Assembly: GCA_018524725.1 (NCBI GenBank)
Contig: JAEUWP010000358.1
Location: forward strand, 35,623 to 99,622
DNA length: 64,000 bases
From: Podaxis mareebaensis
Lineage: Eukaryota; Basidiomycota; Agaricomycetes; Agaricales; Agaricaceae
Direction of reading: 5' to 3'
Shown here: positions 1 through 14,781 of the stretch, piece by piece
How positions within the stretch are numbered: the stretch's first letter is position 1
Layout of the letters: every line of letters starts with the position of its first letter
The notes under the pieces: generated by a model
What the model was told of the DNA's origin: nothing
The model's database searches: none
Seen by the model: only the letters and a program-made list of their open reading frames with translations
Position numbers and translations under genes: made by a program

Positions 1-776
1 ATGATGGTCGTGACTGCGGCTGGGATTGGGACGTTCGTGCGCGGTCGTAGTCAAAAGTCGGTGGCCTCATGGGCGATCCAAAGTTCGGCAGATCCTTGTT
101 GGAAGGTATATGTATGGGAGTCCCCATGACATTCTGTGGCACGGAATAGGGTTGATACGCGCCGTGTGCTTGCACAGGCGCTGGTTTGGCCCGGTTCACC
201 CCGTCAGATGGTTGTAATGCCCTCGTTCGTGTACTTGGGTTAGGTAATTGTGTCGGTAATTTAGTAAAATTACTAAGGACGCTAATCAATGGCTTGACGG
301 AATGACAATGGAAAACAGACGTACGATTGCTGAGATTGAGATTTAGATTGGGGTGGCGTTGACAGAATTTCAAGGTCGCTATCGTCGTCGTCAAGGCCTT
401 GCTCCCCTTCTTCATCGTTATCCGAGTCTTCGTCGGAGGAGAGAACAATTGGACGTGTCCTTGGTCGGGCGGCAGGGACAACTGGTGAGGCACTGGTAGA
501 CGCGGCTGATGCGGTCGTTACTGTCGAAACAGTGGAAGCTGTTGAACCAATAGACTACATATCACTCTTTGAGACAATCATTAAAGATGAATGTACAGAG
601 ACCCTTACAATAGCTCCGGGTTTGGGGTCGTTCTTGGGTTTGGGTTTGGATTGTTGTTGGTTTCGACCGAGAGCAAAGAACATTTGCGCATCGCCCATGA
701 ATTGTTCGCGACTAACGTTCCAATTAGCATTGATTGCGACCAAGCATTACTGGCCTCACAGTCTTTCTATAGGCAT
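1..776 (-). CDS. acidic, low-complexity nuclear-type protein (5' part; runs off left edge)
   Basis: Partial gene read right to left. Exons at 776-760, 711-609, 554-325 and 281-1 join in frame across three GT-AG introns (donors gtgagg, gtaagg, gtacgt) and stay open to the window edge. The protein starts MPIERLREQF, then carries a QQQ/KPKPK stretch, a long Ser/Thr/Ala linker, an acidic patch (VLSSDEDSDNDEEGEQ, then DDDDSDLEIL), and a Pro/Gln-rich tail. Acidic SSDED patches with basic and Pro-rich linkers are common in N-terminal tails of nuclear chromatin or DNA-repair proteins, but the visible part holds no catalytic domain, so no function is assigned. The start is the ATG in good context (caaccATG) just before the first donor; an upstream exon cannot be excluded. 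Confidence 0.6.
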
Positions 777-778
777 GG

Positions 779-2051
779 TTGGACGTGCAAGTAACGTGGG
801 TGAATGTGGAGAGGGGAGGTGATGGGCAAATTGGGAATTCGAACTGTCCTGATAAATTAGGTCGCGTCGGGCGTTCCTGATCATGTGACAATATCACGCT
901 TTCTAAAACGCGAATAAAGTGGCTGGAGCTTGTTCTTTCTCCGTCCCTCCTTCCATGTCTTACAAACTTTGTAAAACCTCCGTCAGACTTCATTGTGGCG
1001 CCTATAAGCTTTTGGGGCGATTCTATCCCTTATCCCAAGCTCAAAGTTACCAAGGAGACTAGTGAACCTACAAAAACACTCAATGCTGCAATACTGCCAG
1101 AACGACTTATAAAGCTGATGGACACGTCGATCTCAGGGGCTACAAGGTTCATTTAAGTGTGAGAAGTGCACCCAAGAACTTTTGAATGACGAGAAAGAAT
1201 GATAGTTTTATTCTATGCCACCATTTGTTGGTGGCAGGTGCTGAACATCGAATGCTCACCCATGATCGATACCTAGGTACGAGACCAAGGAGGGCAGCCC
1301 CAGAGACTTCAGACATACGTAAACGCAGGAGTTGACCAGAGCAGAGCCAGGTCGATGCAATGAGGCTGTAAACCGTCCCCAGGTTCATTTATCCTTGTGC
1401 TTGGTTTAGCAAATTCGACTCCCGGAACAGGGACTTGCTTCTTCCAATCCATCCCTTTCACTACTGTCTGTGTCATTTGTGGAGCCCGATCTTCTCCCGT
1501 GGTCTACACTTATATCCATCGAGTGCCACGTGTAGCCCGAACCCTCTGCCTCGTGCAGTGCAAGGACCCTTGAAGATATGTCGGCCAACACCTCCCTCCA
1601 GGAGCGAGTATCACTAACCGTTGATACATCAATGCTAGAGAGCTGGTCTATGCGGGTGATTACGGTCTTCATTGGTGGATAATCTCATCTATGTGCTTCC
1701 TTTACATCTGTGTTCTTTCATCTCACCACCATTGAATGGTTAATCACCCAAACCTTTGACTGTCGGGTTTGATTGGAGCTGCGACGTTTTGATGTCTTGA
1801 AACCAGAGCCTGTTGCACTGACTTGTCGGATGACCAGCCGGATTGCATGGCAGCTGCGAACGGGCTTTCGCCACACTTGAATGCGAACACGACGAGATGC
1901 TGAGGGCCTGAATTGTACTGCACCGTACGCAAACAGGATGGCAACAACAATGGAGGCGCAATCAGGCATGACCTTGGGAATGAAGTAGCAGGGTCATGCG
2001 ACGTAGCCGCAACATCCAAGCTACACTGTGTAGCCTTTGCTTCAGACCATC
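779..2051. other. mostly non-coding stretch
   Basis: No convincing multi-exon gene was found here. One short open frame begins with ATG on the minus strand (1672-1406, 88 codons, start MKTVITRIDQLSSIDV). It has no recognisable domain and an internal donor-like gttagt after about 18 codons, so it may be chance or a first exon. Nothing else is supported. Confidence 0.4.
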
Positions 2052-4027
2052 ATGTCCATCCCGCAAGACACTCATCTTATCCTCAATAATGCACAATGTG
2101 CTGAGAATATCACCCATGTCGGGACCAATCAGGTGAGCCAAATGCCTAATATAACAGCAAGAAGGGTTCTGGTAAGCCGTCTCAGACTATTCTGAGTCTA
2201 TCAGCAAATGACGACACGTGCAGGTATTCAAATACTCCTCAAGGCATCTATGCCTGACGCATTCTTCGATTCTGGTGCTCGCTATTTGCCATCTACCCAG
2301 CAACTAGCCAAGTTCTCCTCCATGAAATCACCAGTTGGACGCTCGGCACTTCGCCCCACAGTGAACACATCCTCTACGTGCAGGGGTTAGCTGGGGTTAA
2401 AAGATCGCTCCTGGCTCGGACCTGTGCACATATCCTGGCTTCCCAAAAAAAGCTAGGAGCTGCTTTCTTCTTCTCCCGTCCAAATGAATGGGATGACCCA
2501 AACTACCTCTTCCCCTCAATTGCATATCAACTTGCGACGAAGTCCAAATTATATAACGACATACTCGACCATCTAATCCAGAAGGATCCAAGCCTCGTCG
2601 CAAAGTCGATCACTGAGCAATTCCAGGAGCTCCTGCTAAAACCTTCACAACATCTCAGAACTGATAAAGCGGGTGTTGGGGAATGGGTAATGATTATCGA
2701 CGGTCTTGACGAATGTGCCAGGCACGCACAGTGCAATATCATTGAGATTATCGCGAAATCGGTTCGGGAACAGGCGACACCTTTCCGCTGGATATTCCTC
2801 AGTCGTCCCGAGTTCCAAGTTGTTACATCCTTTACCAGGAAATGCGTGCGTTCAGTATCACATCGCCTCGAGCTCCCCGTATCTCAGGACCTTGACTACG
2901 AACTCCTACGCTGCATGACGTACGAATTGGGGAAAACACGAAAGGCGTTCGTTAACTTGTCAGCGGGTTCTTATGTCTATGTAGCTCCAAGCGTTCCTTT
3001 CATCGTCGATTGCAGTTCGTCCGGTCCCGTAAACGAATTACAGGCGGATCTCTCGACTGCCTTACTCAACGAAAAGAGGACCGAGTCGGAACATTCTCCG
3101 GCGGAGCCCGATCCATTCTACACCCTCATCATGCAGTGCATCCCTTCACAAGTCCTCCCGATAATCCAGAACATCTTGCTGCTCACGGACCACTCCAACT
3201 CTCCCGAGGGCCATAAGATGTATAAACCTTTAATGAAGGCTATTGAATTTGCTAACATCCTTGGACTTTCCGAGTCACAATACCGAAAGGCCTGCGACTC
3301 TGCGTCTAGTATTAGGTCTCGGCCCCGACTAGGATATCAAATTCCACCATCCCTCATTCATGGACTTTTTACGAAACCCAAAACGGTCCAAGGAGTTCTG
3401 TATCTATTCGCGTTTGCACGACTTTCGTCGAGAACTGTTGGGACGTTCGAATAGTGTGCATTCTCATAGCTCCATAGGTACGCGGGTTCTGGAACAAGAC
3501 TTAGTCATGGTACGCTATATTAATCGTGTTCGTTTGAGGATTCCCAGATAGCTCAGTCAGCATTAACATCACATGGCTTGGGTTCCAGGAGATCACCAAA
3601 TCCTGGGTATGTCGCTGCTTAGTCCAAACGTTCTTCCGTCTCTGTCAATGGAAGTACCCTTTGGACACATCGACGCTGACAGCTTTCTCCAACTTCGAGT
3701 TCCACCTGATCCACTGCCTATGGGGAAGTGACATATGCGTATTTAGTTATCACCAGGGTGGTTGAGAGAAAATGTGATTTTCAACCGTTCACTACTCCTG
3801 TTTTGTTCATTCAGCTGATGTCCTGTCATTCCAGATCCCCAGAGAATTTCGAAGTCGGATTGTTCGACGAACCTACAGCCCAGTTGTTTAAATGCGCAAG
3901 CCAAAATCTGTATCTCGGCGCGACGTCTATATTCTTGGGTGTGGAAAGAACATAGTTGTATGCCAGAAGCTCGACTGGGGCGTGTGGCAGCTCATTTCAT
4001 GTCCCTCTCTCTTCAAGCTCTTGTAAA
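2052..4027 (+). pseudogene. decayed NACHT/STAND ATPase, paralogue of the gene at 59042-61033
   Basis: It follows the intact paralogue's order: short N-terminal exon (2052, MSIPQDTHLILNNAQ), then the NACHT region from about 2222, then two C-terminal exons ending near 4027 (VYILGCGKN... against LYILGYGKN... in the intact copy). Damage seen directly: a frameshift between about 2275 and 2320; the P-loop reads GLAGVKRS where the paralogue has GPAGAGKS, so the Gly-Lys pair is lost; residues are missing after the region aligned with DEFGNIRERNKL; and an in-frame TAA (about 3889) lies in the last exon. Walker B (IIDGLDECA) survives. NACHT proteins are NTP-driven oligomerising switches of fungal immunity-like or incompatibility systems; this copy is very unlikely to hydrolyse NTP. 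Confidence 0.85.
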
Positions 4028-4288
4028 GCTACCTATGTCCTAGTTTATACAGTAGGCGGGGTGCTGAGCAAGTCCCACCATCGAAATCAGGTCACGGACC
4101 TCTAACGGTTCTGTCAATTAATGAATGAACTGAAGGGAACATTACCGCCAAACCTAATACTACAAGGTAACTCAACAACAACATAGTATTTAAACCGAGA
4201 TGCAAGCTCGAACATGCAAGGTCCAAGAACAATGTCTCAACAAGATACAAATAAATAACCCACTCGCCACTGTCTAAACCCGCACAAT
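4028..4288. other. short intergenic region between two convergent genes
   Basis: This holds the 3' ends of the NACHT pseudogene and of FAD synthase. No coding signal was seen. Confidence 0.5.
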
Positions 4289-5627
4289 TTACGCGCTAGA
4301 TTTCGCGACCTGCGCAGTTTGTGTTGTCGATGGAGCGCCTCTACCACACCGCTCAAGACTGCCGTCCTTCAGCTCATAAGCGGGCAAGTACCGCCGCGTC
4401 GAAGTGTTGGTCGGTTTTGGCTCCCGCTCGACGTCCAGTGAGCGTTGGATATCCGCCGTCATGGTGTGTGGTAATGATCCGTTCGGTACCGTATGCGTTT
4501 TGGACATACACGAGGAGAGGGTTGCAGTTGGAGATAGAGGAGTGTCATCTGACGAAGAAGGGGCGGTGTGAGTGGTTGACAGAAACTGGGTCAAGGCGGA
4601 GGTCGGCGATATTAGAGATGAGGCAGTGAGAGGTGTGGTTGGGTCGGACGAGAGGCCGTTGGCGGTGCCTTCGGGAATGAGAAGGGCAGGATTCGGGAAA
4701 GTATTATAGGTCGAGCCAAGTGAAGTATACCTGCCAACAGACATCAAGAGATCATGATAAGTACAGATTCCTGTGATACGCACCCTTGGTCATATAAGCT
4801 ACAGTAGGGAACGTTCAGATCGCGAAGGAATGTCCAGACATCCCCGTAGGACCAGTTAATAATAGGATTAACTCGTTCAAACTTTGGCCACCCAGGATCA
4901 GTCATATTACGGTGCGAGAGTTTTGCTAAGAGGGCAGGCTCAACCAGAGGAATAGCTTGATGGCTACCAAAGTCGGCTCACCTCCGTGGGGATCAGTGCG
5001 CCGAGTCCCAATCAGGATGGCTGTTATCTGTGGGAATAGCCTCTGATATGTCTCCAATGCCTGGCGCATGCCCTCTCCACCCTTCGCGTTGCCCACTGGC
5101 CGGGGTTTAGGCTTCCCGTTACTCGAAGATATCGGAGGTGTGGGGACGGGAGTGGGTACGCTTTCCACCTGATTTGATGATGGTCGGCAGGAGTAGAGAT
5201 CAAGGTTGTAGACCTTGACGGTGTCGTCAATGAATTTCTCGAGATCGGGGAACGGTGAGGGGACGGGAATATATATAGCGTGGATGGGTTTCATTGTCTC
5301 TCCTCGCGCAAGCCGGCGGGCGAGGGCGCCAGCGTAGAGGTGCAGAAGCACAGTGCCTAGAACGTGATAGAAATGTCAATTGCTGCTGACACAATTACGC
5401 GGGGCCACGTACAGTCCTTCCCTCCGTTGAAGCTAATCGATGTGCCTTCTTGTCTGTAGACGCAAGAGATGAGAAATGTGAATTTACAGCAGGCGTAGCG
5501 TCCTTACCCACCCATGGGTATCAAGGCACTGGTCGATGACTTCCAAAGCTTCCTTGACCAATGGTGCGAGTTGGTGGTCGGACTCTGCAAGGCCGTACAC
5601 TTCTTCTGCAATCTTCTTGCAATTCAT
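4289..5627 (-). CDS. FAD1: FAD synthase (FMN adenylyltransferase), PAPS-reductase-type
   Basis: This enzyme adenylates FMN with ATP to give FAD. Five exons (5627-5512, 5453-5413, 5356-4982, 4925-4784, 4730-4289) give a 371-residue protein. Diagnostic motifs of the eukaryotic FAD1 / PAPS-reductase fold are all present: the PP-loop [66 protein letters not shown] and [16 protein letters not shown]. The ATG at 5627 gives a helix-rich start ([15 protein letters not shown]). Compared with yeast Fad1 there is a Ser/Thr-rich insert of about 90 residues after the NTFPNPAL block before a conserved-looking tail ([19 protein letters not shown]). It is divergent from GDP-fucose synthase with 264 bp between starts, so they may share a promoter. 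The identification is secure. Confidence 0.95.
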
Positions 5628-5891
5628 TCTGCCTTCTTGTGCCAGGTGTTCTCGATGTGTTACAAACCTTTGCGACAAGGCGGATTGGAAGGGAGATTAG
5701 GGGATTGCAACAGGATGAGAACGCCAGGTCTCCGGGAATCACATCACAGAATCACCAATGATGGGTTCTAATCACGTGGTCAGTCACGAAATATCTTGTC
5801 CAGCACGTTTCCTTTTGGAGTCAGCTAGGGGGCGACCTAATTCTTTTACTTCACCAACTGCCCTGGACCTTGTCCTATCTTCACTGTCACC

Positions 5892-7362
<1,471 letters not shown>

Positions 7363-7805
7363 TCATTGATTGGTTTGAATGTCCCTGTATGATCAAGAAT
7401 GCAGAAATGTGCCATTGCTAACGTCTTCACGATTCGGATATATGTCCATCTCGTTGGTTACAATAGAATTCATTAAGCCACCGTCGTTTGTGATTGGCTC
7501 TGGACTGTTCGGCGCCGATACCTCATGGCTGCCTCATGATTGAAAATTACCGGCATATTATCCGATGGCTGGAATAGAACACCAGTTATGACCATTAGAC
7601 GACATATACGGTTTCATTCGGGAGGAGATGAGCTGAATTGGGTGGTGCCTAGCAATGGTCAATAGCAGGATAGCTGAATGAAAGTGGAAGGATGTGATTA
7701 AAAAGGGGTGTTGTAAATTTGTCCTGTGCATGCACCATAGTTAGTCCGTACATACATAAGAACCTTGCAACACCCCAACTATTCTCTCCATTCACCCCTT
7801 CCATC
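7363..7805 (+). promoter_or_regulatory. intergenic region upstream of GDP-mannose 4,6-dehydratase
   Basis: This 443-bp gap separates the two fucose genes. It contains AT-rich segments and a pyrimidine-rich leader (caccccaactattctctcc) just before the dehydratase start codon. No open frame of note was seen. It probably holds the upstream gene's terminator and the downstream gene's promoter, so the pair is clustered but not obviously co-transcribed. Confidence 0.4.
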
Positions 7806-9298
<1,493 letters not shown>

Positions 9299-9590
9299 AA
9301 GGTTCTTATGGCACCTGCATGCATTCGTTGTGTGAAATAATCAGGACATTGAAGCTCAACCGGTCGCTCTCTGATGGATAGTGGCCAAATGAACAGTGAA
9401 TGTGTACTGCGCCTGATTCGTAAGCTCACGATATGACTTGGAACATTACTTGGAACATCTGAATATCCTTGTACAAAATGTTGTGTCAGTACCGAATCCC
9501 AATACATCTTCGGGTTTCAATGTGGAATATTCATTTCGAGGGAACGTTATTATGGGAGACTGGCCCTTGCTACAATACATGAATACTCGC

Positions 9591-10559
9591 TTAGGCAGTA
9601 GCGGTCGATCCGGTGTAGGCATGGATGGTCTGGTCGGCACATCCAGTGGGGGTCTGGTACCCATAAGGACCCAAGTTAACATACAAATCCCTATTACCAC
9701 TTTCATCAGGGCAAACCAGGAACGCCTGTACAAAAACCTGATCAAAAAAATGATCTGAAAAACACAAAGTTGCTCGAGCTCACGTTTGTCTGGGGGCGGC
9801 TAACGTTGGGATCGCTCCACAGAACAGTATCACCGCTCCAGGCGAAGGCACCAGATGCAGCTTGGGTCTTGGACCAGCTGACCTTGAGCTTGTTTTGGCC
9901 GCTACCTGAAACGAAGGGTTCAACAACAGCGTAGAGAGGGGTGCCGTTAGCGTTTTGGATGAGTTGGCCGTTGGTGATTTGGAATTGGGCGGCGGTCGAG
10001 GGTTCGCCGAGGACGGCGTCGGAAACGGAGTTGATCACCTCGGAACGGAGGTACTTGTGGAAGTTGGGATCGACCTGGAATAATGAAGAGTTATCAAGTG
10101 AGTTATTCTTGTAGGATTACTGGGTTCGGGAGGGGATGGACGTACGACGGCGCGGATGAAAGAGTAGCCGGGAGCGAGAGTGGTTGAGCCTCCAGGAGCA
10201 GTGCTGGTAGTGCTAGTGGGAGTCGTTGGTATTATTTGTGGGTAAAAGTCACTGTGTCTGACCTTCCAGGAGGTGTTGTGCCAGGAGATGTTGTGCCTGG
10301 GGAGGTGGGTGTGGTAGCTCCACCTGGGAGACATTGTGAGTACCAGTCGTTCGAGTATGTGCAAGTCCAGCCGCTGGGACAAGTGGTAGGTCCGGTCCAG
10401 CCATTACCACCGCACTAGGAAGGCAAGGTATAGTTGAACAAGAATGCCACGACAGATCGAGACTTGGATCCTTACCTGGCCGTATTGAGGGGCGGTTTGT
10501 GCGGAGGCGGCACCGGCCAGGAGGAGAGCACTAATGACGAGCGAGAGGGACCTAATCAT
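9591..10559 (-). CDS. secreted CBM1 (fungal cellulose-binding domain) protein with an uncharacterised C-terminal domain
   Basis: Five exons (10559-10476, 10414-10263, 10212-10146, 10074-9784, 9725-9591) give 242 residues. A signal peptide ([20 protein letters not shown]) is followed directly by a CBM1 module ([16 protein letters not shown], then [18 protein letters not shown]), with the cysteines and aromatic face expected of a cellulose-binding surface. A Thr/Pro/Ser/Gly linker leads to a domain of about 150 residues (start [17 protein letters not shown], end [17 protein letters not shown]). I do not recognise this domain as a catalytic CAZy family; it contains [10 protein letters not shown] and ends with two cysteines. 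The likely role is secretion and attachment to plant-wall or chitin-like polymer; the C-terminal activity is unknown. Confidence 0.88.
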
Positions 10560-11567
10560 GGAGAATGTTGCTAGAACGCAGAAGCAACGCTAAGGCGCCT
10601 CTTTATATTGCACAAGATCTTTCTTGATCATTGTTCACATCCGAACTTATGCTTGGCCGAATTTTGGCCTTTTTCTCGGACTGCGAATTGAGTGGGGTTA
10701 CTTTTTGTTAGACGAAACCCCGCAGCGGTACAATCTCGGAGGGTCGGTGACCGGGATTGTCGCTAAATCGTGGTCCACATGACGTCTAGCCGTCAACGAT
10801 TAATTTTAATCAATGTGCAATCTAATTTTATCCATACCTGGAGAGACGGGCGGGGGGCTAAGCTAGACTTCCAGACCTGGGGCAAGGAGTCGTCAGAAAA
10901 AGCCTTAGGCTACGAGCCGAAAAGGATAACATGACTCTGTCAACTGAGACACCGAACGCCGTACTCTCAGGAATACTCGGAATCAGAATGGCGTTGAAAG
11001 AGACCGGGCGCTTACACTTCTCACATCAGTTTGGGAAACCAAAACAGGCTATTGTTGATTCAACGTTGATCCTGGAACGCCAAAAGATTCCCCGGCGGGT
11101 TACGGCCAGGGTAAAGAGTCGCCAAAGCGATCACTTACGACCCTACTAATAAGATGCGGGTCTCTTGCCGGAAAGCTAAGGCCGCAGGTTCAACCTAATG
11201 CACACCGTGTCATAGCCAATCATCGACCACTTACTGCAATGCATCGGAATTTAGGCTCGTCTTACATTACCCCTCGCGGCTGAAGCCACGCCTTGGGAAT
11301 AAAAAGCCTTTGGTTTAACGATGCGAAGTTGACGGTTTTTGCCGGGTGGCGTCACCGCCAGGTCGAGGGACGAGGGATACGCTTGTAGGACCAGAAGGAC
11401 AAGGGGGTGACAGACGCCAGGGGCTCCCAGAACACATATAGATGCGCTGCGGCTTCAAGCGTGGAAAACCCTTCATGATGACCAAAATTCAGCCAAAATC
11501 ACTCACGATAAGCCTTTACCCCACGACCACCGCTGTGACGATACGTCACACCCCCTGTTCATCCCCC
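10560..11567. other. about 1 kb without a supported gene
   Basis: The part next to 10559 should hold the CBM1 gene promoter. A 72-codon ATG-led frame at 10931-11149 has no recognisable features and no splice continuation. No repeat or terminal inverted repeat was seen by eye. Confidence 0.4.
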
Positions 11568-12668
11568 ATGTCGCTGTCGAACACTCTGCCCAATGAGCTT
11601 CTCCTGGAAATCCTCACCTTGCTTCGCTCTAGCTGCCGTAATCCACTGGACATCTTACTCGTGTCTTCAGAATTCTACGTTTTGTTCTCCCAACTTCTCT
11701 ACGGGCAATTAGACTTCAAGAAGATAGGCCAGTTGAGGAGGTTTTTAACCACGTTCAGCACTAGTTGCATCCCACAGCCGATAAGAAATGTTACTGTGGG
11801 CATTGACAATGATTCGCGTCTCGGGCTATACACTCACCTCCGGGATTTCTTCTCTCTCTGTGCAACCGCACCAGGGGCTGAAATCGACGACTGTGGGCGC
11901 GTTGTCTTCGAGAGTCTCAAGTTCCGGTTCCATACTCACTCTCGGGATGAGTCCCTGCATATGATCTATGGGGCGTTGGGTTGCGTTAAGTAAGGTCCAC
12001 GTTGGGTTGCCGACTATTTATGTCGTTCATAATCCACCTCAGCCCTCGGACTTTTACCTGGGTTGGGCCGGATCCACCACATCATTTCTCTGCAGCGGTG
12101 GGTATCCCATGGATTAAATTTCGCTGTATATAACGTATCAGCGCTCCAGATTGTTCCTGCTGCTCTCCCGCATCTTTTGCAGGCGCTCGTTACTCAGACC
12201 AATCTCACCAGGCTCACGCTCTCACACGTCAAATTCCCTGATAATGGCGAAGTCCTTCCGCTTCCCTGTTTCCCGAACCTTAGGACTCTTACTCTCTCTC
12301 AAGTCATATTTCTGCGACCCAGTATTATTGCGAAATTTCTCATGAATTCAAGTACGGTTCCTGCTATGTGCTTGTGTTTGCCTTCTGAATACTTGCCCAA
12401 AGATCCACAATTGGAGGATGTTAGGCTTGTTGATGCATACCAACAAAGTATCTGGGGTCCCCGACTGCGCAGGTCGCATATTGAGGCTGCTGCACGGGTC
12501 CAAATCGAATTGGAGAGTGCAGAGGAGGACAGCGCCGTTGGTTCTAGTCACATGGAAGGCATGTTGACAGATATATTGCACAGGATTCGCCGCACTGTTG
12601 TTTGCCAAGGGAGGTTCGAACGCATTATTGGAGGGGATCGCGTCCTCAAAGATAGCATTCTCATATGA
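11568..12668 (+). CDS. F-box protein
   Basis: Three exons (11568-11989, 12043-12101, 12142-12668) give 335 residues. The N-terminus is an F-box (SNTLPNELLLEILTLLR, then SCRNPLDILLVSSEFY), the Skp1-binding element of SCF ubiquitin ligases. The rest looks like the leucine-rich, poorly conserved C-terminus of the expanded basidiomycete F-box families (TFTWVGPDPPHHFS, LTRLTLSHVKFPDNGE, LRTLTLSQVIF). The start is the ATG immediately before the F-box, although the frame is open further upstream. The second intron (12102-12141) would be only 40 nt; it is inferred because it is the GT-AG removal that joins the two good frames. The substrate is unknown. Confidence 0.7.
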
Positions 12669-13337
12669 TTTTTCAGTCGCAGTTTCACCGTCTCTTCGCC
12701 TAGGACCCACTTTCGTCTCATGTTCTATTCCGTAGAAGAGTTTTCGTTAGGTCGATTCCTGTAGCTTTTGTCTATGGCGTTTTGTAATATACTTTTGTAC
12801 CGAGACTTGTACATCATAGAACGGCAGCACAGTTCGAAGCACGACGGTACTAAGTCCATTCTTCCCCTCGTCCAGATTCTTGGGAAGGGTGGAAATTTTA
12901 AATGCCGTGGTAGATTCACGCGACGGCGCAGGAGTGGCGGTGAAAGCTGACTCAAGTGTAGATCCACGACGTCCCCTCCGCAAGGATCCTTTGGAGGCCT
13001 CCACTTTGTGGGCGGCTACCTCGTAACAACTCCCATCCCTTCGCTAACAGGCTGGAACCGTCATTACTTGTTTTTAATTACCAACGTCGCTTAGAGGCAG
13101 CTAAGCCAGTAGAGATCCAAATTATGGCTTATTTCCCTAAACCTAGGAGCTGGAACGTTTACATCTACTTCGTTTAACATCGTAGGTGGCTGTAGCGGCT
13201 AAATAAATTTAAGCTGAATCCTGGACTCTTTTTGGTACTATTTTTTCGCCTCTCTTGTAACCTATACTCTGTCATACTCCATAGCTCAGGTCTTCCACCA
13301 ACTGTGATGAATTAAGACAGGCGGCTGTGGTAGCCTT
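12669..13337. other. region with an orphan minus-strand open frame, no complete gene
   Basis: On the minus strand an 85-codon open stretch (13004-12747) contains a basic start (KGSLRRGRRGSTLES) but has no ATG, no recognised domain and no clear splice partners. It may be a gene relic. The remainder is AT-rich and shows nothing I can support. Confidence 0.3.
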
Positions 13338-13822
13338 TCAGGGGTAGATGGTAACAACAGCCCTGACCTCCTTCCTTGCATCGTCGAAAGAGAGATCAAT
13401 AGCAACATTCTCGCTGTTGCGGATGCTGCGCTTGTGGAAACGTAATTCCCTGCTCCAATATGTGCCCTCCTTATTGTATCCATTCCCTCCATAGAACTTC
13501 CGGATTGCAGCGGCAGCCGTTTCATTCGAGTCTGGCGGAAGATCGTCTATGATACCAATCCATGTGTTCTTGGTGCCGTACCAATAGAAAACACAACGAT
13601 ATGACCTGTATCATTTGTGCCCTGTGCCCTGATACGGAGTGCACCAGTCGTTCAAGGTTGCCCAGTTCCCGAAGTTAGGCTCCAAACGACTTTGCCGTCG
13701 TCGAAGGCGATGGACCAATAACCCCTAGCTTCCTTCTTCTGGTTGTAGACGGCGCTTTCAACTATTTCATGTTCAGTTTTGCTCTCGTTGTCGAGGGTGA
13801 CATTGATGGTGTAGCTAAACAT
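13338..13822 (-). pseudogene. broken copy of the lectin-like gene at 14296
   Basis: Starting at the ATG at 13822, the translation follows the intact neighbour closely (MFSYTINVTLDNES, EARGYWSIAFDDGKVVWSL) and ends with a matching tail (VAIDLSFDDARKEVRAVVTI). Two lesions are visible: a TGA codon right after TSGTGQP where the intact copy has a glycine, and a one-base frame slip in the segment corresponding to AAFGYWYKTGTTW. The two genes lie head to head with 473 bp between starts, which fits an inverted tandem duplication followed by decay of this copy. It is clearly a pseudogene unless the sequence is wrong at both points. Confidence 0.85.
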
Positions 13823-14162
13823 GGTGCGAGCTGCGGACAGAAGGAAGATCAGAAATAGTTTGAGAGGGGAGGCAGGGGAGTACTCACTGTTTGTACGAGT
13901 AGTTCCTTGGAGGACTCTGGCTCTCCAGGTCGGCGACAGTCATCATTTGATCGACATCGTCCAACAGGCCTGGAAGCCCTCTCACATGGCTAGGAACGGT
14001 GGTCAGAGTTTTCTCCTTGCACACTCACACAAGGACCGACCCGACACTTGGCCTGGAAGCTCTTGTAAAAAATGACAATGACGTTCGACGTGGAAACATT
14101 CTGAACGACGTAGCATTACTTATTTCAAACCTTAAGACGTTCCAGTAAAGCCATCTGTCTGC

Positions 14163-14169
14163 TATAAAA
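14163..14169 (+). promoter_or_regulatory. TATA box of the lectin-like gene
   Basis: TATAAAA lies 127 bp before the start codon at 14296 and is followed by a pyrimidine-rich leader (ctactttctctcccgaatca). The spacing fits a fungal core promoter of a strongly expressed gene. Confidence 0.5.
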
Positions 14170-14295
14170 CGGACGACCCTCGCCGACATGGAGGGCCAAA
14201 GCCTTCTGAGGAACCACCCATACAGACAGTAGGTAATCTCCTACTTTCTCTCCCGAATCATTTCTGATCTCCTCTCTCCATCCACAGCCCGCACC

Positions 14296-14781
14296 ATGTC
14301 TGCCTACACTTTCAACGTCACTCTCAACAATGAGACCAGTACCAAACGCAACGTCGTCGAAGCCGTCGTCTACAACCAGACGGACAATGCGAGGGGTGAA
14401 TGGTCCATCACCCTCGACGACGGCAAGGTCGTCTGGAACCTTTTCTCTGGGGATTACAAGCCAGGATCGTCTGGTGCTCTCCGTATCAAGCCGCAGGGCT
14501 CAAACGAGACCGGTTACATTGCTGCGTTCGGTTATTGGTACAAGACAGGGACAACGTGGATTGGAATTGTGGAGGATCTTTTGCCGGACTCGAATGCGAC
14601 GGCTGCCACTGTGATTCCGTTGTTCTACGGAGATGGGTTTTATAATAAGGAGGGCGTGTATTTCTCCTGGGATTTGAATTTCCAGAAGCGTAGTGACCGC
14701 ACTGGCGAGACTGTCGCCATTGCCCTCACTATCGACGAGGAAAACAAAGTGGTCAAGGCTGTCGTTACCGTACATGACTGA
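14296..14781 (+). CDS. fruit-body-lectin / actinoporin-fold-like protein
   Basis: An intronless 161-residue protein without a signal peptide, as is usual for cytosolic mushroom lectins. The pattern GSSGALRIKPQG, then ETGYIAAFGYWYKTGTTWIG, then DLLPD and an acidic/Tyr-rich turn (YGDGFYNKEG) lines up with the layout of the fungal fruit-body lectin family (SGTLRF, VAFGVHNYKRW, GLKPD, YY). That family shares its beta-sandwich fold with actinoporins. The match is by pattern only and the carbohydrate-binding residues cannot be confirmed. Such lectins are typically abundant in fruiting bodies and bind fungal or animal glycans as defence proteins. A dead paralogue lies head to head upstream. Confidence 0.55.
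   Translation: MSAYTFNVTLNNETSTKRNVVEAVVYNQTDNARGEWSITLDDGKVVWNLFSGDYKPGSSGALRIKPQGSNETGYIAAFGYWYKTGTTWIGIVEDLLPDSNATAATVIPLFYGDGFYNKEGVYFSWDLNFQKRSDRTGETVAIALTIDEENKVVKAVVTVHD

Noticed and set aside
1718..2019. three overlapping minus-strand frames of 73-91 codons
   Set aside because: They compete with each other, have no domain, and lie in the upstream region of the NACHT pseudogene.
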